A stretch of 64,000 nt of DNA, from the NCBI RefSeq assembly GCF_022605165.1, contig NC_063069.1, positions 5,704,001 to 5,768,000 of the forward strand, in the 5' to 3' direction. Of this stretch, positions 44,855-56,413 are shown piece by piece. Within the stretch, counting starts at the first letter, position 1; each line of letters begins with the position of its first letter. This DNA comes from Purpureocillium takamizusanense (Eukaryota; Ascomycota; Sordariomycetes; Hypocreales; Ophiocordycipitaceae). The notes under the pieces are model-generated. The model worked only from the letters and a program-made list of their open reading frames with translations, ran no database searches and had not been told where the DNA came from. The position numbers and the translations under genes are program-made.

Positions 44855-45748
44855 TCACTCCACTGCCTCCAGCAGTCGATACTGAGTTCCCAACAGAAAG
44901 GATTTCCTTTCTCGCATCCAAGACTTTAGACCGGAGAGTGTGACCAACTCCACCGACGCACCAAAGCTCACGTGCTTGATCAATTCCGCAAATAAGTGTT
45001 TCGCAACACAACCAAACCAGATTTGAAGTCGTTCCATAACGTCTGTGTGACCCACAAGTCCCTGAAAGGTGAAGGAGCTAGAATCCACAATCAGCAGCAT
45101 GCAACAGTCCCCGTTGCCCCAGTCCGACCGATCGGCCATGCCCTCGGGTACCTCGGAGACGTGGGATGAAAAGGGTGCAGTTCTCGACTGAAGACACTGG
45201 GTTGACCACCAAGCGTGTGTCCGCGCCGACACGACAGAAGTAAACATATGCCAAGTTGTCATCATGTCCTCCAGACAATTGAAAGGTAGGGTGACCACCG
45301 GCACACTCGGTCCCGCCAAGTGCCAGTCGATTCCGTGATACTCCAAGAGATTGAAGTTGGGATAGTTCCCCCTTGGGAACACACCCGTATGAAACTGCTT
45401 CCCGCAGCCATTACAGCCCAATGCAAGACACACCTGTGTCCCGTAGTGGGTGTTCGATGATATTATCTCACTCTCCGTTCCGTCGGCAAAAGCCCGTTGA
45501 CCGGTCTCGCGCTCTCGCGATGATTGAGGAGCAAGTGCAGCCGGGCCAAGCCCTTCCAAGGATGAAACCTGCATCGTCGTGACAACATCACTGGACTCTC
45601 CAAGAGAGCGTGACACTCCCCTTCGTCGTGAGGATAACATGTTCACCTGAACAAAGCAAAGGACGGGTCTTCCTCCACGGAAGAGATGCACAATGTGCGG
45701 GCAATACGCAATTCCGCTTGGAATATTGCGACTCCGTGCTGCTTTCAT
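44855..45748 (-). CDS. Cassette gene C: unknown protein
   Basis: A single-exon 297-residue protein from the ATG at 45748 (MKAARSRNIPSGIAYCPHIV), about 60 bp downstream of a TATA box. It has scattered Cys/His residues (CLALGCNGCGKQFHTGVF) that could suggest a metal site, hydrophobic segments CCMLLIVDSSSFTF and FGCVAKHLFAELI, and a C-terminal SWMRERKSFLLGTQYRLLEA. No known domain, signal peptide or clear transmembrane region was identified, and it does not resemble genes A, B or D. It is the promoter-most surviving member of the tandem array; its upstream flank is cut by the inverted-repeat element at 45893. The complete frame and well-placed TATA support a real gene. Confidence 0.55.
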   Translation of the reverse strand: MKAARSRNIPSGIAYCPHIVHLFRGGRPVLCFVQVNMLSSRRRGVSRSLGESSDVVTTMQVSSLEGLGPAALAPQSSRERETGQRAFADGTESEIISSNTHYGTQVCLALGCNGCGKQFHTGVFPRGNYPNFNLLEYHGIDWHLAGPSVPVVTLPFNCLEDMMTTWHMFTSVVSARTHAWWSTQCLQSRTAPFSSHVSEVPEGMADRSDWGNGDCCMLLIVDSSSFTFQGLVGHTDVMERLQIWFGCVAKHLFAELIKHVSFGASVELVTLSGLKSWMRERKSFLLGTQYRLLEAVE

Positions 45749-45806
45749 CAAAGATGGAAGAAATCTTTCTCAAGATTGTTCAAAAGTGATTCCGGGCCAC
45801 CAGCCC

Positions 45807-45814
45807 TTCTTATA
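45807..45814 (-). promoter_or_regulatory. TATA box of cassette gene C
   Basis: The minus strand reads TATAAGAA in the context CCTGAGAGGTATAAG, matching the gene A promoter. Only about 78 bp of this spacer remain before the transposon begins. Confidence 0.6.
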
Positions 45815-45892
45815 CCTCTCAGGTTAGCAGCCACACTGCCCCGACGCAGTCAACAAGCAAGGGTAGATTACGGAGGGCGAGAGGGGATAGTA

Positions 45893-48800
45893 TTGCAAAA
45901 CCCATTTTAGGTTTAGGGGCAGCGGCGGGCAGATATTTAAGTACTTTAGATAATCTTGCTAGAAGTATCGCGGACTAGCGGCAGGTCCGCTAGGCCTCCT
46001 AGCGCTAGCGCTAGATTCCCATAATACCTATTATAGAAGCGACTACTATTATAAATAGCTAATATTATATTAATATAATATATTAATAGAGATTATTTAG
46101 TAAAGTTTTACGATATAAATACCTACCTATTGGCCTTATAAATATAAAAGAGTATTATATTATTACTACCTCGAGGATAGTCGTATATTTAAGGGCGAAC
46201 GTCTATAATAGGTTATACCCTAGACTAGAATAGCTTTTTCGTCGTTAACGCAATAGATATTTAAGATAAATAACTACTATCGAAAATCACTACTATATTA
46301 AATTCTACTTATATAAGAAGTATATTAATAAACCGATCCGTTTTCTCTATACGCTAAGTAATAATATATAAATAAATTGCCTATATAATTACTAATATAT
46401 TACTATTTATATTATCTTTATCTTTACGCTTATATTATATATAGGCGAATAGGCTAGAGGGTTATAGCGGTAATTTTATATCTTTTTAGTAACGAAATAG
46501 CGTATTAACCTCTTACTTAAAAGAGTCTAGTAAACTTTACTTATATCGATTAAGTAACGACCTTATAATTTAATATATAGATTAAAAGTAATTCTTCCCT
46601 TAGGTATTATATTCTCTTATTTTTACCTTAATTTACTATCTTCCCCTCTTTATATATAAAATAAGCTCTCTAAAAATCCTACCTAAATACGTCTATTATA
46701 TTTAAGTAGGGAAAAAGTACTAAGATCTTTTTATAACGATATATATCGATATAAACTATTATAGCTATTATAGATTAGCTAATCTATTTCGATCTTAATA
46801 TTATATTAAATTTAAGACTTTAATGCTTTTAGGCCCTTACGATAAAGTTATTAAAGTCGAAGACTTTCTACTTAAGCTAATTAGCCTAGTAAATTAGCTT
46901 TTACGTAATAGACCGAAACCTATTACGTCTATTAGTATTAATTAGGCATAGCTTATCCTAGGGGGGATATTTATACTAGGCGCTATAGGCTTATAGGTAT
47001 ATATACTATTATCTAACGCGTTAAGTAGTACTTTATTTATAACCGTTATATCTATAATAAGCTAAGTAATTTAGAACTCTAAAAGTAATATAAAGAAGTA
47101 TTTAAGATAGAGAATAGGCTATTAATAGGTTTATATTAGCTTTTTATTTATAAGCCTAAAAGTTAGGTACTTTAATAGGCTTTTAATAGAGATTCTAGAG
47201 ATAGTATTACCGCTAAAAGATATAGTTATTAAGTTTTCCTCTATAGACTTATTAACCTAGCCTTTATTTACTAATATATTCTTTAATTACTTTTACTTAC
47301 TTTTTAATACGATCGATCTAACTAATAAAGATCTCTAGTCTATTTTATATACTTTAAGCTTCTTAGGGAAGAAAATAATAATAGTACCTAATATTAATAA
47401 GTATATTATACTATTAAGTATACTTATATCTAGCTATTTTTCGAATAATTAAGCTAGGTAGTTAAAAGTTCTTATAGTTTAATATCGATAGAGGTAGTTA
47501 ATAAGTAAGAGCTAATTACCCCTTTAAGGCTAGAAAAGTATTCGATATTAATAAAGGATAGTAAAAAGAGAAAGGTAAAGTAAGACTTAAGTTTAGTAAC
47601 CGAATATAAAAAGCGCCTTAAAAGAGGAGCCTAAATAAAAAGAGAGGGCGGTAATATAAGAGGTAATTAAATTAAATAGGAGATTTACGTTAAGATTAAG
47701 GAAGAGCCTATAGCTATTACTCCTTATTAAAGCCCGATACTTAATTACCTCGAGGATTCTTAGAATATACCTATAGAGGATATTATAGTAGATCTTAGCG
47801 GTATAGGCGACTTAAACTACGATTTTAAGCTAGCTAATATCGAAGAAGAAAAAGACTATATAAGAGGGAGTAAGTTACGAAAGGTAAATAAAGGCAATTA
47901 TAAAGAAGGAATAAGCCTTACCTTAGAGTTTATATAATATTAAGTACTAAACGGTTATTTTAACGCTAACTATAATAAGTAACTTCTTAATCGCTCTTTT
48001 AAGTCTCGATAGGCAATAATATATAGGTATCTAACGGTAATAAACCTAGTTACCCTCTATTAGCTTACTTAATATAGTTTAAAGGCCTTAAGACTCTTAT
48101 AACGTATATAATTTAATATAAAAAGAAAAGCCGATAGAAACTATAGCTATATAGGCAATTTATTGGAGTTATCGCTATCTCTATCGTTATCGCTTATTTT
48201 CTTAATATTATCTCCTTACTCGTCTTCGAAACCTATTTTAATAATTAGCTATTCCGCTATATTATTATCTCCTAGCTTATTTTCGCGAGCTTAGGCTACC
48301 TACTTTAATAGTAATTCCTATCGATCGTTAATAAGTCTCGTTACGTAAGCGGATAAGTATTATATATATTCTATAATACCTTTAATCGGTACTTAGCGAT
48401 AGGATAGTATAAGCTATTAGCTACTTTCGATATACTAAATAATATAGTCTTAAAAAGCGAGATAGAAGCGCTAAAAAGGCTATAGCTTATTTAGATCTCG
48501 GCTCGACTTAAGAGCTACTTAATTAAAACCTATTTTAGTAAGAAGCTAACGGTATTAATTCTTAGTTTCTAGCTTTAAATACGAATTAATATTAATACTT
48601 AATAAAGGGCAGTCTATATTAGTTAAAATAGACTAATTAATAAGGATACCTTAGTTATATACCTTTTATAGGTTAAGATAATAATAATTTATTTAGGGCT
48701 AGCTATAAATAACATATAGCTAGTTTTTCTAAAGATATATCCGATATATATTTTAAGCTTCTATAAAATCGAAAAGTTCTTAATATAAAACGTCTTTATA

Positions 48801-51268
48801 AATAGTATAGAGGGTAATTTAGTCCTTAAGTATATTACTATCGAAATCTCTATCTTTCCTAAGCTCTCTAAAGTACTCGACCTATTACCGGGACGAGATA
48901 TATAGCATTCTCTCTTATTAGCTCTTAATCTTAATATTTTTTATACTAAGGGCTACTTTATATAAGTCTTTAAGTTATTTTCCTTACTAAAATACTTAAT
49001 TATATTACTCTATTCTCCCTTTAGACCTTAAGATAAAGTTCTAATAGGCTATAGTAATTAATAAGGTTTTACTACCCCTATCGGCTTATAGAAACTACGG
49101 CTATAAGCTATAAGCGTTATATATTATTAAGTATTACTTTAATACGCTTAGAGTAGTTATAGCTAAATACTTAATGTAAAATTAAATAATATTATAGGAA
49201 TATATATTAATTACTATATATATTTCGAAACTATATACTTTAAGCTTATTATAGCTATTAATATATTATTAATAATTCGGTCTTAAGACTAAAAACTACC
49301 CTTTCTTTCTCTAGAATATCCTTTTATAAAGCTCGACTTTATTTAAGAATATAACTTTATATATCTAGAAAAAAGGGTCCCTTAAGACCTAAAGCTATAT
49401 TTATTAGCGAAAGTAAGGCTAAAGAAGATTCTTCTTATATCCCGAAATAATATTAGACTACTATATTATCTCGATAATAGCTTACTCTACCTTTTTTAAT
49501 AATATAAGGCGCTTTTTTTCGCTATTAAGCCTTTATAGCTAGCGGCGGTCTAAGTAAAGTTTAATTTATTTTAGACCTTACTTTATAATAAGCTAACCCT
49601 ATCGTTATAGAACGCTAATTATCTATTTTTCGGTTAGCCTAACCTAAAAGATTAAGTCGCGTATTACCTTAATTAGCTCTAGAGTTTCTTTAGTCTAGGT
49701 TTACTAATAAGGGAGATCTTAGTCTATAATTTAACGAAATAAGGTATTAAGATTAACTATAATATAAAAGTATTTACGTAACTTATAATAAATCCTATTC
49801 TATAAGACGCTATTAAGGTAAAGATAAGATATATACTTACGGTATTAATCGATAATACTATATAGATATACTATAGTAGATAGTAACGCGAAGTAGACCT
49901 AAGTAATATTAGCGACGAGATAGTTTAATATTAAGGGGTATAGGGTAGATATTTCTATCTCGCTATTATATTAGCTAATTAGCTATAGCTTTATATTAAA
50001 ATAAGGGCTAGGGTAAGTAACTACCTAAAAAGGAATAGCCTTAGCGCCGCTAATATATTTTAAGGGCTACTTCCTAAATTATTAATAGGCTAAGCTATAC
50101 TTAACTTATAGTATTATAGTAAGTATTTATTAATTTAATTTCTCTTTATGCTTTATTACTTACCTTCTATCTTTTATCTAGCTTTATATAAAATACTTAT
50201 TAAGAATTAATATTATAGCCCTTAGCGATACCGATAGCTTTAGTAAAAGTAAAGCCTTAAAGCTAATTAAGGCGCGGGGTAGCTATATTAAATTAATTCG
50301 CGGGGATAAAGTATCGTCCCGATTTAGCGACTATAGAATATTAAGTAAAGTCCCTATAAGGTTCGAACTATACTTTATCTTAAGGTATAGCTATTAATAC
50401 GAACTTTTTACTAAAGAAAATAAAGAAAGCTAAGAGGCTTCCCTTACTTAATCTAATCTGCGATTTCTTATACCGCCCTTACGTTATATAAGCTATTAAA
50501 GCTCCTAGCTATAAATATACTTTATAAAATAATAAGTTAGATACCGAATAATTAAGATACCTACCTAATTAATACTATCTTTAAATATTAGCGTTACTTA
50601 CTAAGACTATATTAAAAACGGCTATATTTATAAACCGGTAGGTAGTCCTAGAATAAGTAAAATAGTCGTAAATTAATTAAGTAACGGTATTTATAAATAT
50701 TAATTAGCGCTATCGCTACTATATATATCTTTTAGTAACTTAATAAGTAACTTAAGCTTATAAAAGAGGACCTAAACGATATATAGAATAAGGCTATATA
50801 ATAAGTAATATAGTAAGTATAGGTATATAGTCCTAATATAGCGGCTTCTTCCTCTATATCGGGCTTACTTTATATTTTACTTTTCGATAAGCGGAAGCTT
50901 TTAGCGTTAAAAACTATTACTAAAGCTACTTACCTCTAGATTATAAGTATTTTAATTACCCTAACTTATTATACTCGATATTAACCTTATCGGTAGGAAT
51001 TAAATACCCCTAATAAGGATAAAGAAAAGGCTAGGTAAAATAGAGGAATATAATATCTATAATATAGTCGCTTAATAAATTAAATTACTAAACTACTAAA
51101 TCCTCTCTATATAGTCTCTAAGTGCTTCTAAACTATTAGCTTACTCTAGACCTATTTCTAAAACTAGCTAATATAGGCTAAGGTACTTAGGCTAAAGTAC
51201 CGCGAGGTAGATAGACGATCGGCTAACCTATTCTAGCCTTTCTCTCTATAATTTTTGGGGTTTTGCAA
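45893..51268 (+). mobile_element. RIP-saturated 5.4-kb element with inverted termini
   Basis: The left end TTGCAAAACCCA and the reverse complement of the right end TTGCAAAACCCC form short terminal inverted repeats at abrupt composition boundaries. In between CpA and TpG are nearly absent and no open frame survives. Plus-strand translation with stops ignored gives long protein-like stretches, for example around 47680-47930 (PIPNYLEDSQNIPIEDIIVD) and 49020-50200 (FLSLEYPFIKLDFIQEYNFI), so a large plus-strand gene or two once existed. No transposase, reverse transcriptase or recombinase motif was recognised, so the class is open. A target duplication is not obvious; flanks read TA on the left and CA on the right. 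It interrupts the upstream spacer of cassette gene C. Confidence 0.6.
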
Positions 51269-52870
51269 CACCGACCTCTATAGCCCGCCGTACCCACCCA
51301 TTCTTAGACGCGGCTGCCAAGAGAAGGCCTGTAGACCAGTGTACATACCGTCAAATAAAGATGGTTGCCCTCGTGGTCGGCATGTGCGCCCAGCGCAAGT
51401 TCCGTCCCAATTTCACAACGCATCGCCAGCCCTCAGAAGCCATGCGGCGTACCAAAGGGGTCCAGAGGCACTTTCTTGCCGTCTTTTTTATTGTCGCTTT
51501 ATCATGCATAACAGTGCGCGCTACCATACTGTCCGGCCCCGGACCGACGGACGAGACGAGAGGCGAGCGCCACCCGGTCCCCAAGCGGACATGTGCACCC
51601 CCCTATAGGCTCGACGATGTAACGGGATCAAATGATGAAGTACGAGAGTGTTTGGGGCTTTTCAGGGCTGAGAGATCACGACTGTGAAGGGAACCCGCAA
51701 GGGTGTTGGATACCAGCGTCAAGGAATCATGGGGGGGGGGGGAGGACCATGGTTGATAGCGTGGTGCGGGGGCTACATATATTGTCGCACGCCACGGTTA
51801 ATTGGATAACTGTACAACGACCGGGAAGAAGGTTCCCTGTGATTCGGGCAACGGAAGACTCTTCTATTATTTTTAACTACTATTGGATTAAGTCCCAGCT
51901 TGTTATAAGTGACTGTAAGCTGTGGTTGGCTCCAATTGAGCTGTTTGTGCGAATGAATGAGTGAGTCGTTTTGTAGGTGAAACAGTTGTACGATCAGGGA
52001 TTTGGCATGCAATATTGAACTGTATTGTCTGCTTGGTGTGAAACTTGTTCGAAGCCTGTGGTTTCGTTGAGGCAGGGACATGGCGACGGACGAAACGTGT
52101 GGAGCCGCCAGCTGCATTACTATCGACTGACTGGCACCGGTTTTGCCCTGTGATGAATGATCGAGCTGGACAATATTAACATGCAGCATAAGGGTTCCGG
52201 GGCCTGGCCTCACAGTGACACGTAGTCACAGCCTATGCCTCCCACTGGTTCGTGGGCCAACTATACGACGTCCGCGTGTTCTGCCTGTGAGCGTGCGATT
52301 GTTCGCCGACAAAATAATGGCCCAAGACGCTGCTGCGTTGAACCATTGCAGGTAAAGTAGCAGTGGCGCCATGGTAGGCAGATTTGACTGCGCATGTCGT
52401 GAATGACTGTCGATCGGGACGAGGCCCGTCGCTGCGGGCCCTACGCATTTGTGGGTACCGACTCACGTCAAAGTTCCAGTTCAAAGTTCAAAGTTCCGTC
52501 CTCCGTCACGAGAACTGCTGCAAACGCCTGTTAGCACAGCTTTTTCATGCCGGACGAGGCTACTTTTGCGAACTCAAAAATTGTGCCCGTAGGCATGGTT
52601 TGAATACTGTACCTACATTTGTTGCTGGAGAGCGCGCCTCCAAGAGCATTGTAAGGACGTCAAAGAAGACCATATCCACGTGTACGCAATTGATGATCTT
52701 CTCGACTTCAATCGTACATCGTCTCGCAACCAGAACAGAAGAGTGCACGCTACTTCCAAAACTTGGTAGATACTGTATGGTCTTCTAACGTTATCTGAGA
52801 TTTTGACCGCCGGGCGACAATCAAACCCCGACCTACTCCACCTTACTCGTCCTTGGCCAGAGCTCGTACG
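51269..52870. other. Non-RIP sequence, partly related to dispersed repeat
   Basis: The part 51269-51960 has short overlapping frames without domains and a G-run (GGGGGGGGGGG) at about 51732. About 52120-52180 matches 10805-10870 (GGCACC(A)GTTTTGCCC), and 52475-52540 resembles 10930-10985 (TCAAAGTTCC...CTGC(T)GAAAACG). No gene is called; frames at 51632-51964 and 52384-52788 have antisense rivals and no motif. Confidence 0.4.
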
Positions 52871-54360
52871 CTGCCGCCGAGAGCAGTGACATGAGCGAGC
52901 CTGTAGCCATAGTCAGCAAATCTCGACGCTGGCGTGCTTTCATCAGCCACGCTTTTTGGTTCCGGCACGTTTCGCGTGGTTTTATAGCGCGATTCTCCAT
53001 TCGAGGATTACATCGGTCGACTGGGTGTCATCCTGGGTGTAGTAAGGCATTGTACTGTAGCAGTAACACTCATGCGGTGACGAGAAACAGCACAATGGTG
53101 CTGATCAGCTTAGATGGGCACTCGGCTGCTTGGCGACCGAGGGCAGAGTCAACGCAAAGGAGCAGAATGTGGACATGCAAGGGTGAACACAGAACCCCAG
53201 TTCTTCCTGAGCATCACGAAATCCTTCGTCAGGTTCTGGCTTCGTGCCACGCAAAATGCAGCATACAGTATCCGCGGACGGGCAGTAGGTTCAGAGGTTC
53301 TGGGCCATGAAATGGGGGAGGCATCACATTGTCCGGAGCCGGGTGCTAAATCGGTAGCGAAGCTGGATTTGGCTGCGTGGGCTGCGCGTGGAATTTGACA
53401 GAACTGGTGTGCAGCGAAGTGGTGTGCTCAGAAACGATGGTGTGCTTCTTAGAAGTGGGTGTCGCCAGGGGACGAGAAGAGGGTGCTGGGAGAAGGTGGT
53501 GTCGCTAGGGGAATAGAAGAGGGTATCGCCAGAAATGGGTGTCAATAGGGAATAGGAAGGTAGTGTCAGAAGATGGTGTCGTCAGAAGTGGGTGTTGTCA
53601 GGGACTAAAGAGGGTGTCGTCAGAAGGTGGTGTTGCCAGGGATCAGAAGGTGGTGTTGTCAAGTGGTGGTGTCGCCAGGGGCAGGAGAGGTGGTGTCGTT
53701 AGAATGTGGTGTCAGCAGGGGACAAGAAGAGGGTGTCGTGAGAAGAGGGTGTCGTAAGAAGAGGGTGTCGTGAGAAGAGGGTGTCGTGAGAAGAGGGTGT
53801 CGTGAGAAGAGGGTGTCGTAAGAAGAGGGTGTCGTGAGAAGAGGGTGTCGTGAGAAGAGGGTGTCGTGAGAAGAGGGTGTCGTGAGAAGAGGGTGTCGTG
53901 AGAAGAGGGTGTCGTGAGAAGAGGGTGTCGTAAGAAGAGGGTGTCGTGAGAAGAGGGTGTCAGCAGAAGAGGGTGTTGGTAGGGGCCGAGAAGTAGGTGT
54001 CGGCAGGGAACACGAAGAGGGTGTCGCCATGGCACTGGGAGACCTTGATCCGGAAATGGCTCTAATTCTCCGATGCTTACTGCCCTAGTCCCTCCGGACC
54101 TCTCTGAAGGTTTTAAAGTATCTATCTAGTTCGCATTATAGGGCTACCGCCCGGTGACATAGCATGGACGACGTCTCAACCCGAGCGGAGACTCCTACTG
54201 TAACGAACGTTATCACCTGAGTCGATGGGTAACTTCTGGTGCCGACAAACCAGGCTTCTACGACTTCACTACGTCCGCGACCACCGCCATCAACGGTAAA
54301 GCACTTTGCACGGTGTGACCACCGGTGAGCCGTCGTACCGAAGACTCAGAGCGACGACAG
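52870..54360 (+). repeat. Dispersed repeat copy 5, un-RIPed and longest
   Basis: This contains CGGTGACGAGAAACAGCACA at 53076, which matches the first 20 bases of the window with one change; then 53300-53450 (equals 9650-9800), minisatellite variants from 53440, the 16-bp array, and a tail 54030-54360 that is the inverted counterpart of 23290-23600. It has the least damage of the five copies, so it best shows the family structure. No conserved protein frame is shared by the copies, arguing for a non-autonomous repeat. Confidence 0.65.
53731..53960 (+). repeat. 16-bp minisatellite, about 14 units
   Basis: About 14 units of GGGTGTCGTGAGAAGA, nearly identical, with a few CGTAAG variants. Because 16 is not divisible by three, all frames read through it as 16-residue repeats; these are not genes. 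Degenerate versions flank it (53440-53720 and 53960-54030). Confidence 0.92.
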
Positions 54361-56035
54361 CTCGACCGTGCGACGCAGTCACACTGCGACCACTACTTGT
54401 CGAGCGGCTCCCGCACGGAAAATGTTTCGAGTACAAATACCAGGACTCTTTCGCCCTGGTGCACCACGAGCCCAAGTTGCAGGCACGACGGGGGCTCCAC
54501 CAGGCAACACGGCAGAGATACCCAGCTCAGCCGCTTAGGCGGACTCTAGCGGCGCCTATCCGAGAGGCTGGAGCAGCACCGTCAACAGAATCCCACGCCG
54601 GGAGTGCCTGCTGTTTGTGGCACGAGGTGTTGGGTGTGAATTATGTTAGCAAAGAAGGATGGGTGGAGGCCATGGCCTGATCAGTCTCGTTTGTTGTCAA
54701 GCCGCCCTGTGGCTATCGCAAATCGAATTGTCGCTCGAACTGCCGCCATATTTGGTGTCCATTTTGCGTCGTCCGACAGTGACTTTCCTCCGAGGCAGAA
54801 AGAGAGATTTCCCTTTTGCGCCTCACTGCTCCGTAAGATTTCAGCGCGCTGTACTGTCCATTTGATCGAACCGCACTGAGCGTAGTCGATCGCATTCTCG
54901 GGAATTTTAGCGGCGGATTGGCGCCGTCCCTGGTAGCATCTCGCGCCTGATTGCCAAGGTCGGTATGATAAATGTCCCAGACGAGCCACTGACTCGTATT
55001 TGTAGCAGCTTCAGCGGGATGAGAGTGAGGATGAAAGCGTCGCTGACGGAGGTGAAGAGAGCGAAGATTGCTGATTCTCGGTCCGGTTGCGTGAGCCGGA
55101 CCAGTGTAGGCTAGAGATTACCGCAGCGGGTTCGCTGCTCTTTCGCTCTTCAAGTTGCAACTGCTTGGTGTCGCTAAATTTCCGTCATTCTCAAGCTGAG
55201 GTACAATGGTCGAGGTACTGTGGGGTTTGTCTCGGACCCCGGTCGCCCAAATTTGTACGTTTCTGAGTTTTGGGCCAGTGCTCCCTATCGGCCTCCGTAC
55301 CCGCGCGCTACCCCGTGTGTCTTTTTCCTGTCTTGGGGCGGTCCCGGGGCGGGGTCCCCGAATGTGGGTGGGCGGGCTCCGGTCTGAGTCGGTCGGCGGC
55401 ACGGCCAATTCTCTCTCTCTCTCTCTCCACTGTCGCGGGTGGGCTGGGAGGGGGCGGGAAGCATGAATGAATGAATTCGGGCTCGGCGGTGGTAGACGTG
55501 TCAACGACGAAGAAATTACCAGCCCGGGCGAGACGAGAGAGCCGCAGCACGCGACGCGCGACGCGCGACCGCCCGCCGTACAGGGTCAGGGGGATTTGGC
55601 GACAGGTATTTGGGCACCCCTGTTTCGGCCCCCACCGCCCCCTGCGTGGGCAGAACCCGCCACACCGCCCGGTATCTCGCGCCAGATACCGGCGGCCTAG
55701 CGGTTGGTGCCAAGTCCTTGCAGTAACTTCCTACGAATACTTGCTTGCGAGCGTGGCTACATTCCTTCTACTGAGTGCTGGGTGCATACACGGGTAGATG
55801 CGAGTACGGTACGATTGTCTTCCCGTAGCTGGTGATGCCTGCCACCAGACTCAAAAGTCTAGAGCGGCGTATCGCGCTCGTACGTCCAACATTGCGTCCC
55901 AACGTTTATGAAGGCTCATGTTACTGTCAGGGAGCTGCTGCCTTGCTGACCCCCAAAGCCAACCTTGATGGCCAAGCAATGGCAGCCATACTTGATGACA
56001 CAGATGGGAGTGACTGAGAGCATTCTTACTCTACG
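54361..56035. other. GC-richer sequence without a recognised gene
   Basis: Several frames overlap on both strands (54306-54680, 55118-55504, 55471-55797) with low-complexity Pro/Arg/Ser content and no domain. A CT-dinucleotide run lies at 55412-55429 and a 9-bp perfect hairpin at 55669-55692. Nothing else supportable was seen. Confidence 0.4.
55669..55692. repeat. Perfect 9-bp hairpin
   Basis: CCGGTATCT and AGATACCGG pair around a 6-nt loop, CGCGCC, inside GC-rich sequence. No neighbouring gene end explains it as a terminator; it could be a transposon-end hairpin or chance. Confidence 0.5.
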
Positions 56036-56390
56036 CTATGACAGCATGTCCATAATTCTCGCCAACCCTTGCATATCACCGTCTCGCGTCCCGGCCTTTT
56101 CCTTGTCAACCCATCCAACCGTGTAGCTGCCACCAAAATCAATGATCCAAGCATTGGCATTCTCATCGATCAGGATGTTGTCGGCTTTTGCATCCCTCCA
56201 GATGATGCCTCGTTTGTGCAGCTGCTCTAGGGAATAGTCAATTTGCCTCAATTACAGCTCCTCCCTGTCATAAGCTGACATCGTGCCAGCCATTAAATAG
56301 GAAGCACGATAGTTCTCATCAATTGACTGCATGCCCAATATGGACGACGTGGATAAGATTTTCTGACAGTACCTGAACCCTTCGCTGCAG
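56036..56390 (-). pseudogene. Protein kinase C-terminal remnant
   Basis: The minus-strand frame contains LEQLHKRGIIWRDAKADNIL (catalytic loop, RDAK.DN) and NAWIIDFGGSYTVGWVDKEK (DFG motif), then GDMQGLARIMDMLS and a stop. This matches the C-lobe of uncharacterised fungal Ser/Thr kinase-like proteins; the usual HRD His is Trp. Upstream in the same frame, TAA at 56252-56254 breaks YDREEL from LRQIDYSLEQ (a CAA-to-TAA type change), and readable sequence continues to about 56390. There it meets the stop of the T5orf172 gene, so the N-lobe and glycine loop are absent. It is a truncated relic with no room for a promoter of its own. Confidence 0.7.
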
Positions 56391-56413
56391 AAGATCGCTT
56401 GCTATGCCGGCTT

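Noticed and set aside
53659..54035. Long minus-strand frames of repeated HDTLFSRHPLLTTPSS-type residues
   Set aside because: They are direct translations of the 16-bp minisatellite, which is open in several frames because the unit lacks stops; no start context or flanking domain.
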